This document shows, piece by piece, positions 1 through 11,953 of a DNA stretch of 64,000 nucleotides. This DNA is from Saccharum officinarum (taxonomy: Eukaryota; Streptophyta; Magnoliopsida; Poales; Poaceae), in NCBI GenBank assembly GCA_020631735.1, contig CM036158.1:86491421-86555420 (forward strand), given 5' to 3'. The notes under the pieces were generated by a model, which made no database searches, was not told the origin of the DNA, and saw nothing but the letters and a program-made list of their open reading frames with translations. Each line of letters opens with the position of its first letter. Positions within the stretch are counted from its first letter, which is position 1. Made by a program: the position numbers and the translations under genes.

Positions 1-116
1 AAAAGATTCCATGAGGTCCAACCTCACATTTTCATGCATCCCAATGGAAATCCTAAAGAATTTCATAGGGTTGAATCCTTTGTTCCAAGAGATGTATACC
101 GAACTTTTATACGGAC

Positions 117-358
117 GGTGTGTTCACTTCACATGCAAACCTAAAATATTTTCTCTTTCACCCATCACATCGAATCTTTACACGCATACATGAAGCATTA
201 AATGTAGGTAAAAAAAGATAATTAATTGCATAGTTTGTCTGTAAATGTTGAGACGAATCTTTTGAGTCTAGTTAGTCCATGGTTGGACAAATTTTACCAA
301 ATAACAACGAAAGATGCTACAGTAACTTTTCACCCACTTTTCACCAACTGAACACACC
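117..358. mobile_element. Tourist-like MITE, diverged
   Basis: Non-coding 242-bp element. The left end 'ggtgtgttcacttc' pairs with the right end 'caactgaacacacc' as an imperfect terminal inverted repeat. The interior has the block shared by several other copies in this window ('acatcgaatcttt', 'taattgcatagtttg', 'gagacgaatcttttgag', 'ttagtccatggttgg', 'gatgctacagtaac'). A clear target duplication was not found. Family assignment is inference from its siblings, one of which (39910-40252) has a TTA duplication. Confidence 0.7.
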
Positions 359-656
359 CAGAATTGAAATCCTCTAAAATTCATATGTTTTTTCTTTGTT
401 TCAAAGGAGGAATAATAGTAAATAGCTAGTTTATTGCTCGTAGCTAGAATTAATCGGCTAATAGTTTCAAAAAAAAGAATTAATCGGCTAATTAGTAACT
501 AGGCACCAACTATACGCGGTGCGCCCTCGTCACTTCACTCTTGTTATCCATATACTAACTTATAACCTGACCGTCTCTCCGCTAGCTGTTTGAAAAGGAA
601 AACAAATTGACAAGCTTAGCTGATAAGTCATGGCTGAAAGTACTGTTTACTGATTT

Positions 657-896
657 CACTAGTACAGAGACGGGCTTTACTCCCGGTGGGGAACCCCCTC
701 TAGTCCCGGTTCCCCACCCGGGAGCAAGCATCCGGGACTAAAGGGGGGTCCTTTAGTCCCGGGTGAGGAACCGGGACTAAAGGAGGACCTTTAGTCCCGG
801 TGGGTAACACCAACCGGGACTAAAGGTGCCTCCTGACATGCCACGATGGCCAGCACCTTTAGTCCCGGTTGGTAATACGAACCGGGACTAAAGGTT
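657..896. repeat. CACTA terminal and subterminal inverted repeats
   Basis: The CACTA terminus is at 657-661. It is followed to about 896 by at least four alternating copies of 'cctttagtcccggt' and 'accgggactaaagg' in opposite orientations. In En/Spm-type elements such subterminal motifs bind the element-encoded DNA-binding protein; that role here is family knowledge. The region can fold into several hairpins. Confidence 0.88.
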
Positions 897-1046
897 TTTT
901 TTTCTTTTCTTTTCATTTTTTTGTTTTCTTTTCAAAATAGGTTTTCGAAGTCGTATTGTACGCTGCTAATTATACATTTATACGCGCATATAGTATGTTT
1001 CGGTTCAAGCACAATGAACGTATTAAATCACACAATTCAAGCATAG

Positions 1047-1136
<90 letters not shown>
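1047..1136. repeat. (AT)n microsatellite
   Basis: About 90 bp of uninterrupted alternating A and T, followed by 'gcatgcat' and further short AT runs to about 1180. It lies between the CACTA subterminal repeats and the 3' end of the Ulp1-domain gene. The plus-strand open frame through it encodes only Ile-Tyr repeats and is not a gene. Confidence 0.95.
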
Positions 1137-1139
<3 letters not shown>

Positions 1140-1263
1140 TGCATCATATATATATTTACATGCATGCATGCATATGTGTATTTTACATTATATTATTTCA
1201 TGTGCATATATTACAAAAGATTGCATTATAGTTGTTGTGACATAACGAGTTTCTTCTCATCCT

Positions 1264-4200
1264 CTAGCTTGGCTTCAATGGCAGTGTTGGGTCGAAGTAG
1301 AACTCGCCCTTGGAATCGATGACCTGCTCATTAAAAAATCCGGCTATAGACTCTTGAATTGCTTTGATTTGGTCTTGCCGTATGACCTTTTCCTCCAACC
1401 ATCGAGTCTACAGGTTTGAATTAAAGGAAAATAAATTAATATATGTACATATATATATATAAAGACATAGTAACACAATCAATAATAATAATTAAATGAA
1501 TATATAGTGTATTTTTAACGTACTTTGAGTCTCTCTGTAGGAGTTCTTTGGGAGACCACCTTGATAAACTTGCAAACATAGTAACCACAGTAGTTGTTCC
1601 CCTGTTCCTGCCTCAGACACCACTTTACGAGAAAAAGATTTGTCATCCAATCTGGTGATCCGGTGAAAGCTATATGTTTAATTAATAAAGATGATGTGAT
1701 TCAGGGGACTTACTTTCAATGGGATTACATTCAGTGGCGCTTTGCATTTTTTCATGTGTTGCTTCTCAATAAAGGTTTTCCAAACACTGCCCAATAAAAA
1801 ATTTGCCACATCATTAGATATAGTTAATCATCATGTTTGTGTGTATATATAGTTGCTAGAGATCCCGAAATTACCTCTGGATAATATCTATCATATCTTG
1901 GTAGTCTTGTTGTGGTTTTCTCATCGAGTCATAGATTATCAAGTGACTTTTCACCAGATCGATGTCCATCAATATCCAGTGATTGCTGCATATGTTTATA
2001 GGATATAACGCATAACACTCATTAATTAACTAGAATCAACATATGAGCCATTAAGGCTATGATCGACATGATTAACACTCACTTGAAGTTATAGGGAAAG
2101 AGTATATCCTTCTTGTGGCGTTGGTTCACTAAGAAGTTCATGAGGTTACTCTCTGACTCAGACTTCCAATTAGTCATTGGAGTAATTGGGTCTTTGAATA
2201 CTATATGGGGATCAACAAAACCAATTTCATTGCATCCTTCCTTTCTGAGCTCTATCATTGTAAATCTGCATATATATAGTACTTGTTAGGATAATTTATA
2301 TGCATATACACACATATGATGAGTTTAATAATAGATCGAAAGAATTATTACTTACAGGCAATAGCAGCTAATGATAACTTTGTCCAGAGAGGTCAGGTGT
2401 CATAGTTGATGAAATTCTGCAAAGTCAACATACATAACATCATCGCCACGAAACCAATGTTCGTCTCTAATTCTGACACCAACGCAGAAGTCTCCACTGG
2501 TAGACGCCTGCATGTACCACTTGTTTAGCAGGTACATTTGCGTCCCCAGATCAGATAAGGCTTGAGGGTTGTATAGACTCTGGCCTAGTACAAATTTTTT
2601 CTTCCAAATATCAACCTCCGCCGCACTCTCAATGTTTCCATCACCAAACATCTGGTAAAGGTCGAGACCAGTCTCATCAAGAAATTCACCAAGGTGATCC
2701 AAATCGACATCCGGAGGTATGTTTGCCTGATGCATTAATCCTAAATTCGAACCATATTCATTACCAACAACTAGCGGGGGGATTGATTGGTGCGCTTGTT
2801 GTCCGAGTTGGGCAACTCCTTTCCCTGCCCGCTTCTTTTTCTGTGCCGCCTCAATTGACTTGGTGAGAGTGCGGTCATAGTCTGATAACGTTGATTTGGA
2901 CGGCTTACGAGATTCCCGCTGTTGATGCTGGTAAGAAGTCACCTTTTTTCTTAAAATATCCGGAGCTACGAAGAAGTACGGTTTCTCTGGGTTTCTCCTT
3001 GCTTCTTGATTCATTTTAAGTTTGTCATAGAATCTAGACATGTCTTTTTTATATGCATCAGTTCCTTCTTCCTTCTCTTCAGATATTATTTTGGGAATAG
3101 CCCTTGGTTTCACGGTGGCTTTCTTTGCAGGCGGGGACTGGTTCTTCGTTTGAGGGGCTGGCCTCTTGCTAGGCTTCTTGGTAGGCGGGGGCGGGGGAGG
3201 CGTTGGAGACCTCCTTGGAGGTGTTGGCAGCGGCGTTGGAGACCTCCTTGGAGGTGGCGGCTGCGGCGTTGGAGACCTCCTTGTAGAGGGTGTGGATGCA
3301 GCCTCGTCTTCCAACATAATGTCATCGTACAGAGCACTATGATGATCTGGCGATTGAACAATTGGATTTAGGTTGGGGGAGGATCTGCTACAAAAAAGGA
3401 ATGACATATTATTATGAGCAGATTGTTAATTATTTAAGCCAATACAAATTAATGATGTAGTGTTTTCATCCGCACGTACCTATGGTGAGGTAGTTCAGGA
3501 GGAGGTGGAGCCGACATCCCTGGAATGATGATGTAGCGCTTGCGCCATAGAATGAATGTCTTCTCCGCTTCTCCTAGAGTCTTCTCACCATCACCTCCAG
3601 GAATATCAAGAGGCAAATCACTAAAACCTTTTTCAGCTTTATCTACCGAGATGGTGGCATATCCTTCTTGGATTATATTCCCATGAATCCTTGGTGTCTT
3701 GGTTCGGTCGATAGGATTAACAAGACCGATAGCCACCTTGATTGTGGAATTCTCCTTCGGAATGTGTAGCTCACACGTTGTACAAGGTTCAGTGACGTCA
3801 TCCACAGGGAAGTGCAGTCCTGTGTCCCCTTGATTTGGTATCTCCGTGGAAGCGCAGCTGCTTTTCAACTGAACAGATTGGCTAATGTTGATTCCTGGCT
3901 CTGATGCCTGCTTGCTTGCACTCACTGCTATTTGCACTTGCCTTTTGATTTCCTCCTGCATTCTCGCTTCAAGGTTTTTTTCCCGCTCCTGTGCTTCACG
4001 CACCGCTTCCTCCAACCTCTGGAGCCGTTGTGCCTCTTCTTCCTTCTTTCTCTGGCGACTTCTGTAGGAAGGTCTGTCCTGAGGGAATCCATGCTCCCAC
4101 GAGACACTTCCTTTGCCTCTAGTTCGGCCACCATGTTCAATAGTCCCGATGGCGTATGTCAGCTCATCCTTATCTCTGTTGGGCCTGAACGCACCACTAG

Positions 4201-5246
4201 CAGTAGCTCTCTGAGCATAAAACAATCTTTCTGCTGCTTCTTGCAGTCTTGCGCCATAAACGCACTTCCCTGTCTCCTGGTCTAGTGTTCCCCCATGAGC
4301 GAAAAACCAATTCTTTGCACGTTCTCCCCACTCGAGTGATTCTGGTCTGATACCCTTGGCAAGAAGGTCTGCTTCCATTTTGTTCCACTTCTTAATGGCA
4401 GTCGGGTAGCCACCTGATCCCAAGGTATGGTGGTATTTCTTCTGTTGGGCATTACGTTGGTTCTTTATCACTCGACTCACACCCTCTTCCGAAGTCTTGT
4501 ACTGTACAAACTCATCCCAATAGGGCCTCTGCTTTGAGATCGGGCCTGGGACAGTAAAATCTGGTGCTATGTTCTTCTTGACATACGTCGTGTATAGGTG
4601 TTTCTTCCAAGTCTGAAACTGGGTGGCCATCTTCTTCATTGCCCAATCCCTAACTCGCTCCTTCAATTCATCACCATCTATTATATCATCATAATCATCT
4701 GTTTGGAGCGTGAAATGTACCAAGACATCATTCCAAATTAACGCCTTGTCACGATCGGAGACAAAACTGATATGAGGAGCATTGGTCTTCTTCTTCCATT
4801 CACGGGTACTAATCGGGAGCCGGTCCCGTACAAGGTAACCACAGTGGTGCACAAATTTCATTTTATTCGGCCCCCGGTTCTCCTGTATCCACATTGAACT
4901 CCGAGATGATGAAGCGACCCTCCAATGGCTTTTTGGGACCTCGAACATTTTTACTCTTCGTTGTAGTTGTTGATGTCGATCCAGAGGGCTACAAAACATA
5001 AACATTATTTTTAATGTCATGAGCACACATAAGACATATGATAATATATATATATAGCTAATAATAAAAAATATATACTTGGCCAATATGTTGTTGCTCA
5101 TTTTGTTCAAGAGCTAAGTACTGACTCCCGTCATCTACATCCTCTTGCACGTTATTTTTAGCACCATCATCGCCGGCAACTTGAGTGCCAGTGTTGATCA
5201 AATTCATCATCAACTCCTCCTCATCCATATTTCTCGGGTCGGCCAT
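1264..5246 (-). pseudogene. CACTA second gene: coiled-coil protein with C-terminal Ulp1-like C48 protease domain, 8 exons, broken
   Basis: The start at 5246 reads MADPRNMDEEEL. Exons inferred from GT/AG borders and continuous family-like protein are 5079-5246, 3480-4988, 2356-3387, 2083-2265, 1875-1985, 1714-1786, about 1524-1669 and 1264-1407. Exon 2 carries the plant Ptta/En/Spm transposase-like region (HCGYLVRDR, YHHTLGSGGYPTA) and a glutamate-rich coiled coil. Exon 3 has a Pro-Ser-rich repeat (RRSPTPxPPPP). Exons 5-7 carry the Ulp1 catalytic set: NHW (His), MDIDL (Asp) and NNYCGYYVC (Cys). The last exon ends DPTLPLKPS then TAG. Breaks: a stop at 4864-4866 shows a frame change in exon 2, and TGA at 2400-2402 interrupts exon 3. 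A host SUMO protease is unlikely because the gene sits inside CACTA ends and beside TNP2. The role of Ulp1 domains in such elements is unsettled. Confidence 0.8.
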
Positions 5247-5708
5247 CTAGCTTCAAAAAACAAAACCAATATATAGTACGTCAACCATGTAGTCATTCAT
5301 CATATGAGAAAAGTCTATGTTAATAATATAAGTATAAGTCATTATGAAATGTAAGTATATGTGTCTTATTGCTCATATAGCCATTACTATTTCCGAAATG
5401 ATAAGAATTTATTTTCTTCTTCTACAGGCGATCTCTGATGCTATGATATAAAGTTTGAAGATAGTCTTCCCGGAAAAAAATATGTAATGCTCATATTACT
5501 TTAGCAACATTAATATATTATATCTGTATATTCAAAGTTCACAAATGAAGAAATATGTGATATTTTTGATAAACTAAAAAACGCTTAGTTTACAAACTGG
5601 GTATCAAAATTGAGTTCCTATTTGACAATTATATATCCTACAACAAATCCTTCAAAAAAACCCTACATGAATATATTTGGATAAAATTTCGTTAACAAAC
5701 ATTGATCT

Positions 5709-5860
5709 ATGTCCTCGGTGGAGGGCCTCGGGCGCGGAGGAGGGCGCGGTGGAGGGCCTCGGGCGCGGAGGAGGGCGAGGGCGCGGTGGAGGGCCTCGGG
5801 CGCGGAGGAGGGCGCGGTGGAGAGCCACGGGCGCGGAGGAGGGGCACGGGCACGCGCGGT
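5709..5860. repeat. GC-rich minisatellite
   Basis: Four to five imperfect tandem copies of a roughly 31-37 bp unit containing 'gtggagggcctcgggcgcgg' followed by 'aggagggcgc'. It lies in the presumed 5' leader of the minus-strand CACTA gene, between its TATA box (about 5994) and its start codon (5246). Long open frames across it in all phases are repeat artefacts. From 5247 to 5708 the leader is AT-rich and nothing else was recognised. Confidence 0.85.
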
Positions 5861-5990
5861 GGAGGCCGCACGAGGAAGAAGACGGCGGCGCCGGTGTCAC
5901 GGAAGACGAACGGACGCGGTGCGAGGAGAAGAGGGCGGCGGTGTTCGACGAGGAAGAAGACGAGCGGATCGATCTGCCAGGCGCCGGAGG

Positions 5991-5997
5991 TTATATA
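5991..5997 (-). promoter_or_regulatory. TATA box for the minus-strand CACTA gene
   Basis: On the minus strand the sequence reads ctgctatataacctccggcg, a well-formed TATA box downstream of the palindromic repeat block at 6007-6265 and upstream of a GC-rich leader. The protein start is about 745 bp further on, so a leader intron is likely (inference). Confidence 0.6.
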
Positions 5998-6006
5998 GCA
6001 GAGGAG

Positions 6007-6265
6007 AATTACTCCCGGTTCCAGCCACCAACCGGGAGTAAAAACCCTTTACTCCCGGTGCGTGTTACCAACCGGGAGTAAAGGTATACCTTTACTCCCG
6101 GTGCGTGTTACCAACCGGGAGTAAAGGTATACCTTTACTCCGGTTGGTAACACGCACCGGGAGTAAAGGCTTTTTTTGGCGGGCCACGAAACTGCAGCCC
6201 ACCTTTACTCCCGGGTGGGCTTCCCACCCGGGAGTAAAGGTGGCCTGCAGTTTCGTTTCCCGCCT
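6007..6265. repeat. Internal inverted-repeat block of the CACTA element
   Basis: Alternating copies of 'tttactcccggt' and 'accgggagtaaa', including a near-perfect hairpin at 6179-6264 with about 40-bp arms ('gaaactgcag' through 'cccgggtgggc' and back). The motif differs from the terminal set by one base (gggagtaaa rather than gggactaaa). It sits between the transposase gene and the promoter of the Ulp1-domain gene, so it may act as an internal control region. 6266-6685 is AT-rich with nothing else recognised. Confidence 0.75.
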
Positions 6266-6685
6266 GTTTTAAGGAATAGTCTTGTTAAATACAATAGAAA
6301 TGCAATAGTTTTATTAAATACATAGTAAATTAAATAAAAGGCATAAAATTATTTTGTTAAAAATATGAATTTTATTTTGTTTATTGCACATAGGAAAAAT
6401 CGATAACCTAACTTTTTTTATTTTTTGTTAGAATTATGAAACATAATGTAACTAATATTTATTATTTCGTTAATGCAAAATGTATTGTTTAATTAAAATT
6501 ATTAAAATTATTGGTTTTGGACAGGAAATTTGTTTTCACATCATTTTAACGTTAATATTTTAATATTTCATCACTCAGTAACCAAATCAAACATTGATTT
6601 AATTTGAAACATGACATAATAAACATCTGAATTCACAATTATTACATAATATCTCAAACACACACTATATTAAATCACTATATCA

Positions 6686-7215
6686 TCAAGTGGGCACAGC
6701 AGTGAACTTCTTCTTTACGTATGTCCTTGGTTATGATCGCTTCGTAACCATGGAGTGTCCTCATCATTTACCAAGATGCTAGGGTCTTTGTTCACTTTGA
6801 AGGGCGGAATTCGGTCATCCTTTTCATATTCTTCTGACATGTCCGACTTGTCCTCAATTCCCACGATGACTCTTTTCCCTGAAAGAACTATGTGGCGCTT
6901 TGGCTCTTTGGTTGAGTTATTATCGTTTTTCCCTCTTTTTGGTTTGGTAGACATATCATTGACATAGAACACCTGATTCACATCCTTGGCAAGGACGAAT
7001 GGTTCGTCTTTGTACCAATATTACTAAGGTCTACTGTTGTCATTCCATACTCGTTGTCTACTGTTACCCCGCCTCCGGTCACCTTGACCCATTGGCACTT
7101 GAACAATGGATCTTCAAAGTAGGTGCATATTCTAGTTCCCATATTTCATCTATGCGTCCATAATATGTCTGCTTATTCCCATTCGGGTCTGTGGCATCTA
7201 TGCGGACACCACTGT
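6686..7215 (-). pseudogene. CACTA transposase (TNP2-like) C-terminal DUF4216 region, frameshifted
   Basis: Reading from the gap at 7215, the minus strand encodes YYGRIDEIWELEYAPT, then after a frame change VTVDNEYGMTTVDL and DEPFVLAKDVNQVFYVNDM, and finally EPKRHIVLSGKRVIVGIEDK and DPSILVNDEDTPWLR. This is the conserved C-terminal end (DUF4216) of grass CACTA TNP2 transposases. At least three one-base losses, all at short homopolymers, break the frame (near 7115, near 7018 and just upstream of the natural end near 6715). The expected stop is at 6686-6688. The catalytic region lies inside or beyond the N gap. Confidence 0.82.
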
Positions 7216-7315
7216 NNNNNNNNNNNNNNNNNNNNNNNNNNNNNNNNNNNNNNNNNNNNNNNNNNNNNNNNNNNNNNNNNNNNNNNNNNNNNNNNNNNNN
7301 NNNNNNNNNNNNNNN
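7216..7315. other. Assembly gap (100 N)
   Basis: Exactly 100 N, the usual placeholder for a gap of unknown size. CACTA transposase lies to the left and copia gag to the right, so the join hides two element boundaries or is a scaffold misjoin. Confidence 0.99.
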
Positions 7316-8790
7316 GAAGAAGGAGAATGAGAAGAAAGAATGATGAAAGAATAAGAAGAGTGTGTGGCATTCAAAGCCACCACATTCAAGGGAAAATCTA
7401 AGATTGAATCATCAAGTGAAGAAGACTCAAGCTCTTGTGATAGTGATGACATTGATGAGAAGATGACTCTCTTTGTTAAGCAATTTGGCAAATTCATGAA
7501 GAAGAAAAGGCTATCGTGCAAGAAGGGGGAAGAACTCATCCAAGAAGAATGAGCATAACATGAGATGCTTTAGATGCCATAGCAAGGACCATCTCATTGC
7601 AAAGTGTCCTTATGATAGTGATGATGAAGATGCTATCAAGAAGGAGAGAAAGAAGCAAAAGAAGAAGCAAGAAAAGAAGAGAGTTCTCATAAGAAGAAGA
7701 ATGATTCTCATGTTGCTACATGGGATAGTGATGATTCCTCAAGTGATGATGAGGATGACAACAAGAGCAAGAAGAAGGGACATGCTAGCATTGCCATCCA
7801 AGAGAAAGTCTCCCTCTTCGACACTCCATCGTGCTTCATGGCTAAGGCCGCTAAGGTATCATCCGATGATGAGAGTGATCATGATAATGCTAGTGATAGT
7901 GGTGAAGAAGAATTCACTAAAGATGAACTAATTACTATGCTAAAAGATTGCACTCAACATTATAAAGAATCTAGAAAGGAGTGCAAGGGCTTGCTTAAGG
8001 AAAAGAAAAATCTTATGCAAGAACTTGATGAGCTTAGGACATCTTATGAGAGTCTAAAGGTAGACCATAAGAAGCTTTAAAAGTCTCACACTAAGCTTGA
8101 AGAAGCTCATTCCTCTCTAGTTGAAAAATGTGAAAACATGCCAACTAATGTTGAAAAAGCTAAAACTTGCAACATAGGCATATCTTGTGATATAATTAAT
8201 GAATCTTGTCATAAGCCTATTGTTATTACTTCCACTAACCCTTCATGTAGCGCATCGACATCATCCTCATCTAGTAGTGATGGTTCACTTGTGACTCCAC
8301 ACTTATAGTTGAGAATGAAAATCTCAAGAAGGAGGTAAAAGAGCTCAATCACACCTTAGCTAAGGCTTATGGTGGTGAGAGGACCGCTTGCTTATGTGCT
8401 TGGGTAGCCAAAGAGCTTATCTCTACAAAGAGAGATTGGGCTATAACCCCAAGAAAGGCAAGGCCGCTTTTGCTCCTCACAAGACTCGTTTTGTGAAGAA
8501 CAATGGTAGCTATTGCAAAAGTTGCAAGCAAGTTGGTCACATAGAGCAACATTGCATGAACAAGAAATCCAATGCTAAAGTATCCTCAATTAAGTTTGAT
8601 TCTTTCTATATACTTACCAAGGGTACAAATGGTGTTTATGCTAAGTTCATTGGTGCACCATGGATGGGCTCAAAGAAGAAAGCCATTTGGATACCAAAGA
8701 GCTTGGTCACTAACCTTGGAGGACCCAAACAAGTTTGGGTACCTAAAAAGAAATTGATCTTGTCTTGTAGGTCAATTACAAAGCCGGAGG
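7316..8790 (+). pseudogene. copia element 1 gag fragment, two zinc knuckles
   Basis: Fragments in different frames encode a lysine/serine/aspartate-rich gag C-terminal part. Two CCHC knuckles (CX2CX4HX4C) are visible: CFRCHSKDHLIAKC near 7566-7607 and CKSCKQVGHIEQHC near 8514-8555. Between them lies a charged, coiled-coil-like stretch (EFTKDELITMLKDC, LKEKKNLMQELDELR). Stops and frame shifts occur near 7550, 7700-7830, 8080 and 8310. The N-terminal capsid-like half is absent because of the N gap. The knuckles bind RNA in copia particles (family knowledge). Confidence 0.82.
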
Positions 8791-8794
8791 AAGG

Positions 8795-11700
8795 CATTGG
8801 GTGCTTGATAGTGGGTGCACTCAACATATGACCGGGGATTCTTGTATGTTCAAATCAATTGATACAAGTCAAAATGGTGGTTTTGATGCTATCACTTTCG
8901 GCAACAACAAGAAAGGCAAAGTCAAGGGGCTTGGTAAAATTGCTATCTCAAATGACATGAACATATCTAATGTGTTGCTAGTTGAGAGCTTGGATTTCAA
9001 TCTTTTGTCGGTGGCACAACTTTGTGATCTTGGCTTCAAGTGCATATTTGGTAGTGATGATGTTGAAGTCTTGATGTTGAGATCAAATTTGATATTCAAA
9101 GGATTTAGACATGGTAGCTTGGACTTAGTTGACTTCAATGATATAGTGAGACACAATTGACATCATGCTTGCTTAGCAAATCTAGTATGGGATGGTTGTG
9201 GCATAGAAGGCTTGGTCATGTTGAAATGAAACAATTGACAAACTTTTGAGGACTTAGTTAGAGGCTTGAAGGATGTCACTTTTGAGAAGGATAAACCTTG
9301 TAGTGCTTGTCAAGCCGGCAAACAAGTTAGAAATGCACATCCTAGTAAGAGTGAAATGAGCACATCAAAGGCATTTGAGCTATTACACATAGACTTGTTT
9401 GGGCCAACAACATACACTAGTATTGGTGGCAACAAGTATGGTTTTGTGATTGTTGATGACTACACTAGATACACTTGGGTGTTCTTTTTTTATGACAAGA
9501 GTGATGTTTATGATCTATTTAAGTCTTTTGTCAAGAGAGTGCAAAATGAGTTTGAGACTACCATCAAGAAGATTAGAAGTGACAATGGTAGTGAGTTCAA
9601 GAACACAAGAATTGAAGATTTATGTGATGATCTTGGTATTGGACATCAATTCTCACCAACATACACTCCTCAATCCAATGGTGTAGTTGAAAGGAAAAAT
9701 AGAACTTTGATTGACATGGCTAGATCAATGCTTAGTGAATACAATGTGAGTCATTTATTTGGAGCGAAGCTATCAACACGGCTTGCTATTGTAGCAACCG
9801 TCTCTATTGCCATGGAAAGCTTGGTAAGACACCATATGAGCTATTGAATGGAAGAAAGCCCAACATTGCATACTTTAGAGTGTTTGGTTGCAAATGCTAT
9901 ATTCTCAAGAAAGGCTCTAGATTGAGCAAGTTTAAAAAGAAATGTGATGAAGGGTTCTACTGTTATTTATTAACCACAAGCAAAGCATATAGAGTTTGGA
10001 ATCTCACAAATGGCACCTTGGAAGAAGTTCTGTGTGAGTTTGATGAAACCCAAGGGTCACAAAATGAAGCTCAAAACCTTGATGATGTGAAAGAAGATCA
10101 ATTGTCAAATGCAATGAAGAACATGGACATTGGTGACATAAGGCCAAGGCAAGTTGATGATGATGATGATGATACTCATGTGATCACACAAAATGTGCAA
10201 ATTGATACAAATCAAGCAAGCTCAAGTGGTACTCATGAAAAGCTCAAGATCAAAGTCAAGCAAGTGGAAGTAATCAAACTCCCAATCACTCCAACCTACT
10301 AGCATTGCAAGATATCATCCATTGGACCAAATATTTGGTGGAATTCAAAGTGGTGTTCAAACTAGATCAAGATTAGCATCTTTTTGTGAGCACTACTCAT
10401 TTGTGTCACTTGAAGAACCTAAGAAAATAGAAGATGCTTTGAAAGATTCCGATTGGGTAAACGCCATGTATGAAGAGCTAAACAACTTCACTAGAAATCA
10501 AGTTTGGGAACTTGTTGAAAGACCAAAGAACTACAATGTGATTGGTACTCAGTGGGTCTTTAGAAACAAGCAAGATCAAGATGGTCATGTGTTGTGACGA
10601 ACAAAGCAAGATTAGTAGCACAAGAATACACTCAAGTTGAGGGTCTTGACTTTGGAGAGACATATGCACCCGTTGCAAGATTGGAGGCTATTAGAATCTT
10701 ATTAGCATATGCTTGTGCACACAACATCAAGCTCTATCAAATGGATGTTAAGAGTGCATTTCTCAATGGCTATATCAATGAAGAAGTTTATGTTGAGCAC
10801 CAACCCCGGTTTTGAAGATGACAAGAAGCCCAACCATGTTTACAAGCTCAAGAAGGCATTGTATGGTTTGAAGCAAGCACCTAGAGCATGGCATGAGAGG
10901 TTGAGGGACTTTCTTCTCTCTAAAGGGTTCAAGATGGGAAAGTTGACACCACTCTCTTCACCAAGAAGCTTGGAAAATAACTTGTTTGTGTTGCAAATCT
11001 ATGTGGATGACATTATCTTTGGATCAACTAACCAAGACTTTTGTGAAGAGTTTGGAAATATGATGGCTAATGAGTTTGAGATGTCTATGATGGAGAGCTT
11101 AGTTACTTTCTTGGACTTCAAATCAAGCAAATGAAGAATGGCACTTTTGTAAGTCAAGGCAAGTACATCAAGGACATGATCAAGAAGTTTGGATTGCAAG
11201 ATGCTAAGCCAATATGAGTACACCAATGGGCACAAATGATCAATTGGGTATTGATGCTAGTGGCAACATGGTGGATCAAAAGCAATATCGGTCTATGATT
11301 GGAAGTTTGCTATATGTCACCGCTTCTAGGCCGGATGTAATGTTTAGTGTATGCAAGTGTGCAAGATATCAAGCTTCACCTAGAGAAAGTCACTTGAAAG
11401 CAACTAAGAGAATATTGAGATATCTTAAGGGCACTCATGATGTTGGATTTATGTTTCCAAGGGGTCTAACTTTGAGTTGATTGGATATTCGGACTCCGAC
11501 TATGGTGGATGCAAGATTGATAGAATGAGCACAAGTGGCACTTGTCAATTGCTTGGAAGGTCTCTTGTTTCATGGTCATCAAAGAAACAAAATAGTGTTG
11601 CACTATCTACCGCCGAGGCCGAATACATTAGTACCGGTAGTTGTTGTGCACAATTACTATGGATGAAGGCCACTTTGAATGATTTTGGAATCAAGTTCAA

Positions 11701-11953
11701 GAATGTGCCATTGTTTTGTGACAATGAAAGTGCAATCAAGATGACACAAAATCCGGTTCAACATTCAAGAATGAAGCACATTGACATAAGGCATCACTTC
11801 ATAAGAGACCATCAACAAAAGGGTGATATTAGCATTGAAAGTATTGGCACCGAAGATCAACTAGCCGATATCTTTACAAAGCCACTTGATGAGAAGAGAT
11901 TTTACAAGTTGAAGAATGAATTGAACATACTTGACTTCTCCAACTTGAAATGA
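8795..11953 (+). pseudogene. copia element 1 pol: protease, integrase, RT, RNase H; frameshifted
   Basis: Domains in order are an aspartic protease (WVLDSGCTQHMTGD near 8798), integrase zinc finger (HRRLGHVEMK and CSACQAGKQ near 9195-9325), the integrase core (HIDLFGP, VDDYTRYTW, RSDNGSEF, VVERKNR), reverse transcriptase (WVNAMYEELNNF near 10460, then QIYVDDIIFGS near 11000) and RNase H (GYSDSDYGGC, STAEAEY, TKPLDE) to the stop at 11951-11953. Frame changes occur near 9155, 9245, 9760-9840, 10300, 10595, 10800, 10945, 11120, 11215 and 11475. Several are loss of one base from a short homopolymer. Roughly normal overall length, but not translatable as it stands. Confidence 0.92.

Larger units (their letters stand above)
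657..7215 (-). mobile_element. CACTA (En/Spm-type) DNA transposon, truncated by an assembly gap
   Basis: The left end begins CACTAGTACAGAGACGGGC at 657, directly followed by inverted 'tagtcccggt/accgggacta' subterminal repeats, the classic grass CACTA terminus. Both recognisable genes run on the minus strand: a TNP2-like transposase end (6686-7215) and, downstream, a Ulp1-domain gene (1264-5246). The other terminus and most of the transposase are not visible because the sequence enters an N gap at 7216. Both genes carry frame breaks, so this copy is probably non-functional or its sequence contains errors. Confidence 0.88.

Noticed and set aside
956..1231. Plus-strand open frame of 91 codons
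   Set aside because: It is the (AT)n microsatellite read as Ile-Tyr repeats.
1264..5246. Host SUMO protease (ULP1) gene
   Set aside because: The C48 domain is fused to CACTA-type N-terminal sequence and lies inside CACTA terminal repeats beside TNP2.
5677..6081. Arg/Gly-rich open frames on both strands
   Set aside because: Produced by a GC-rich minisatellite; no frame preference.
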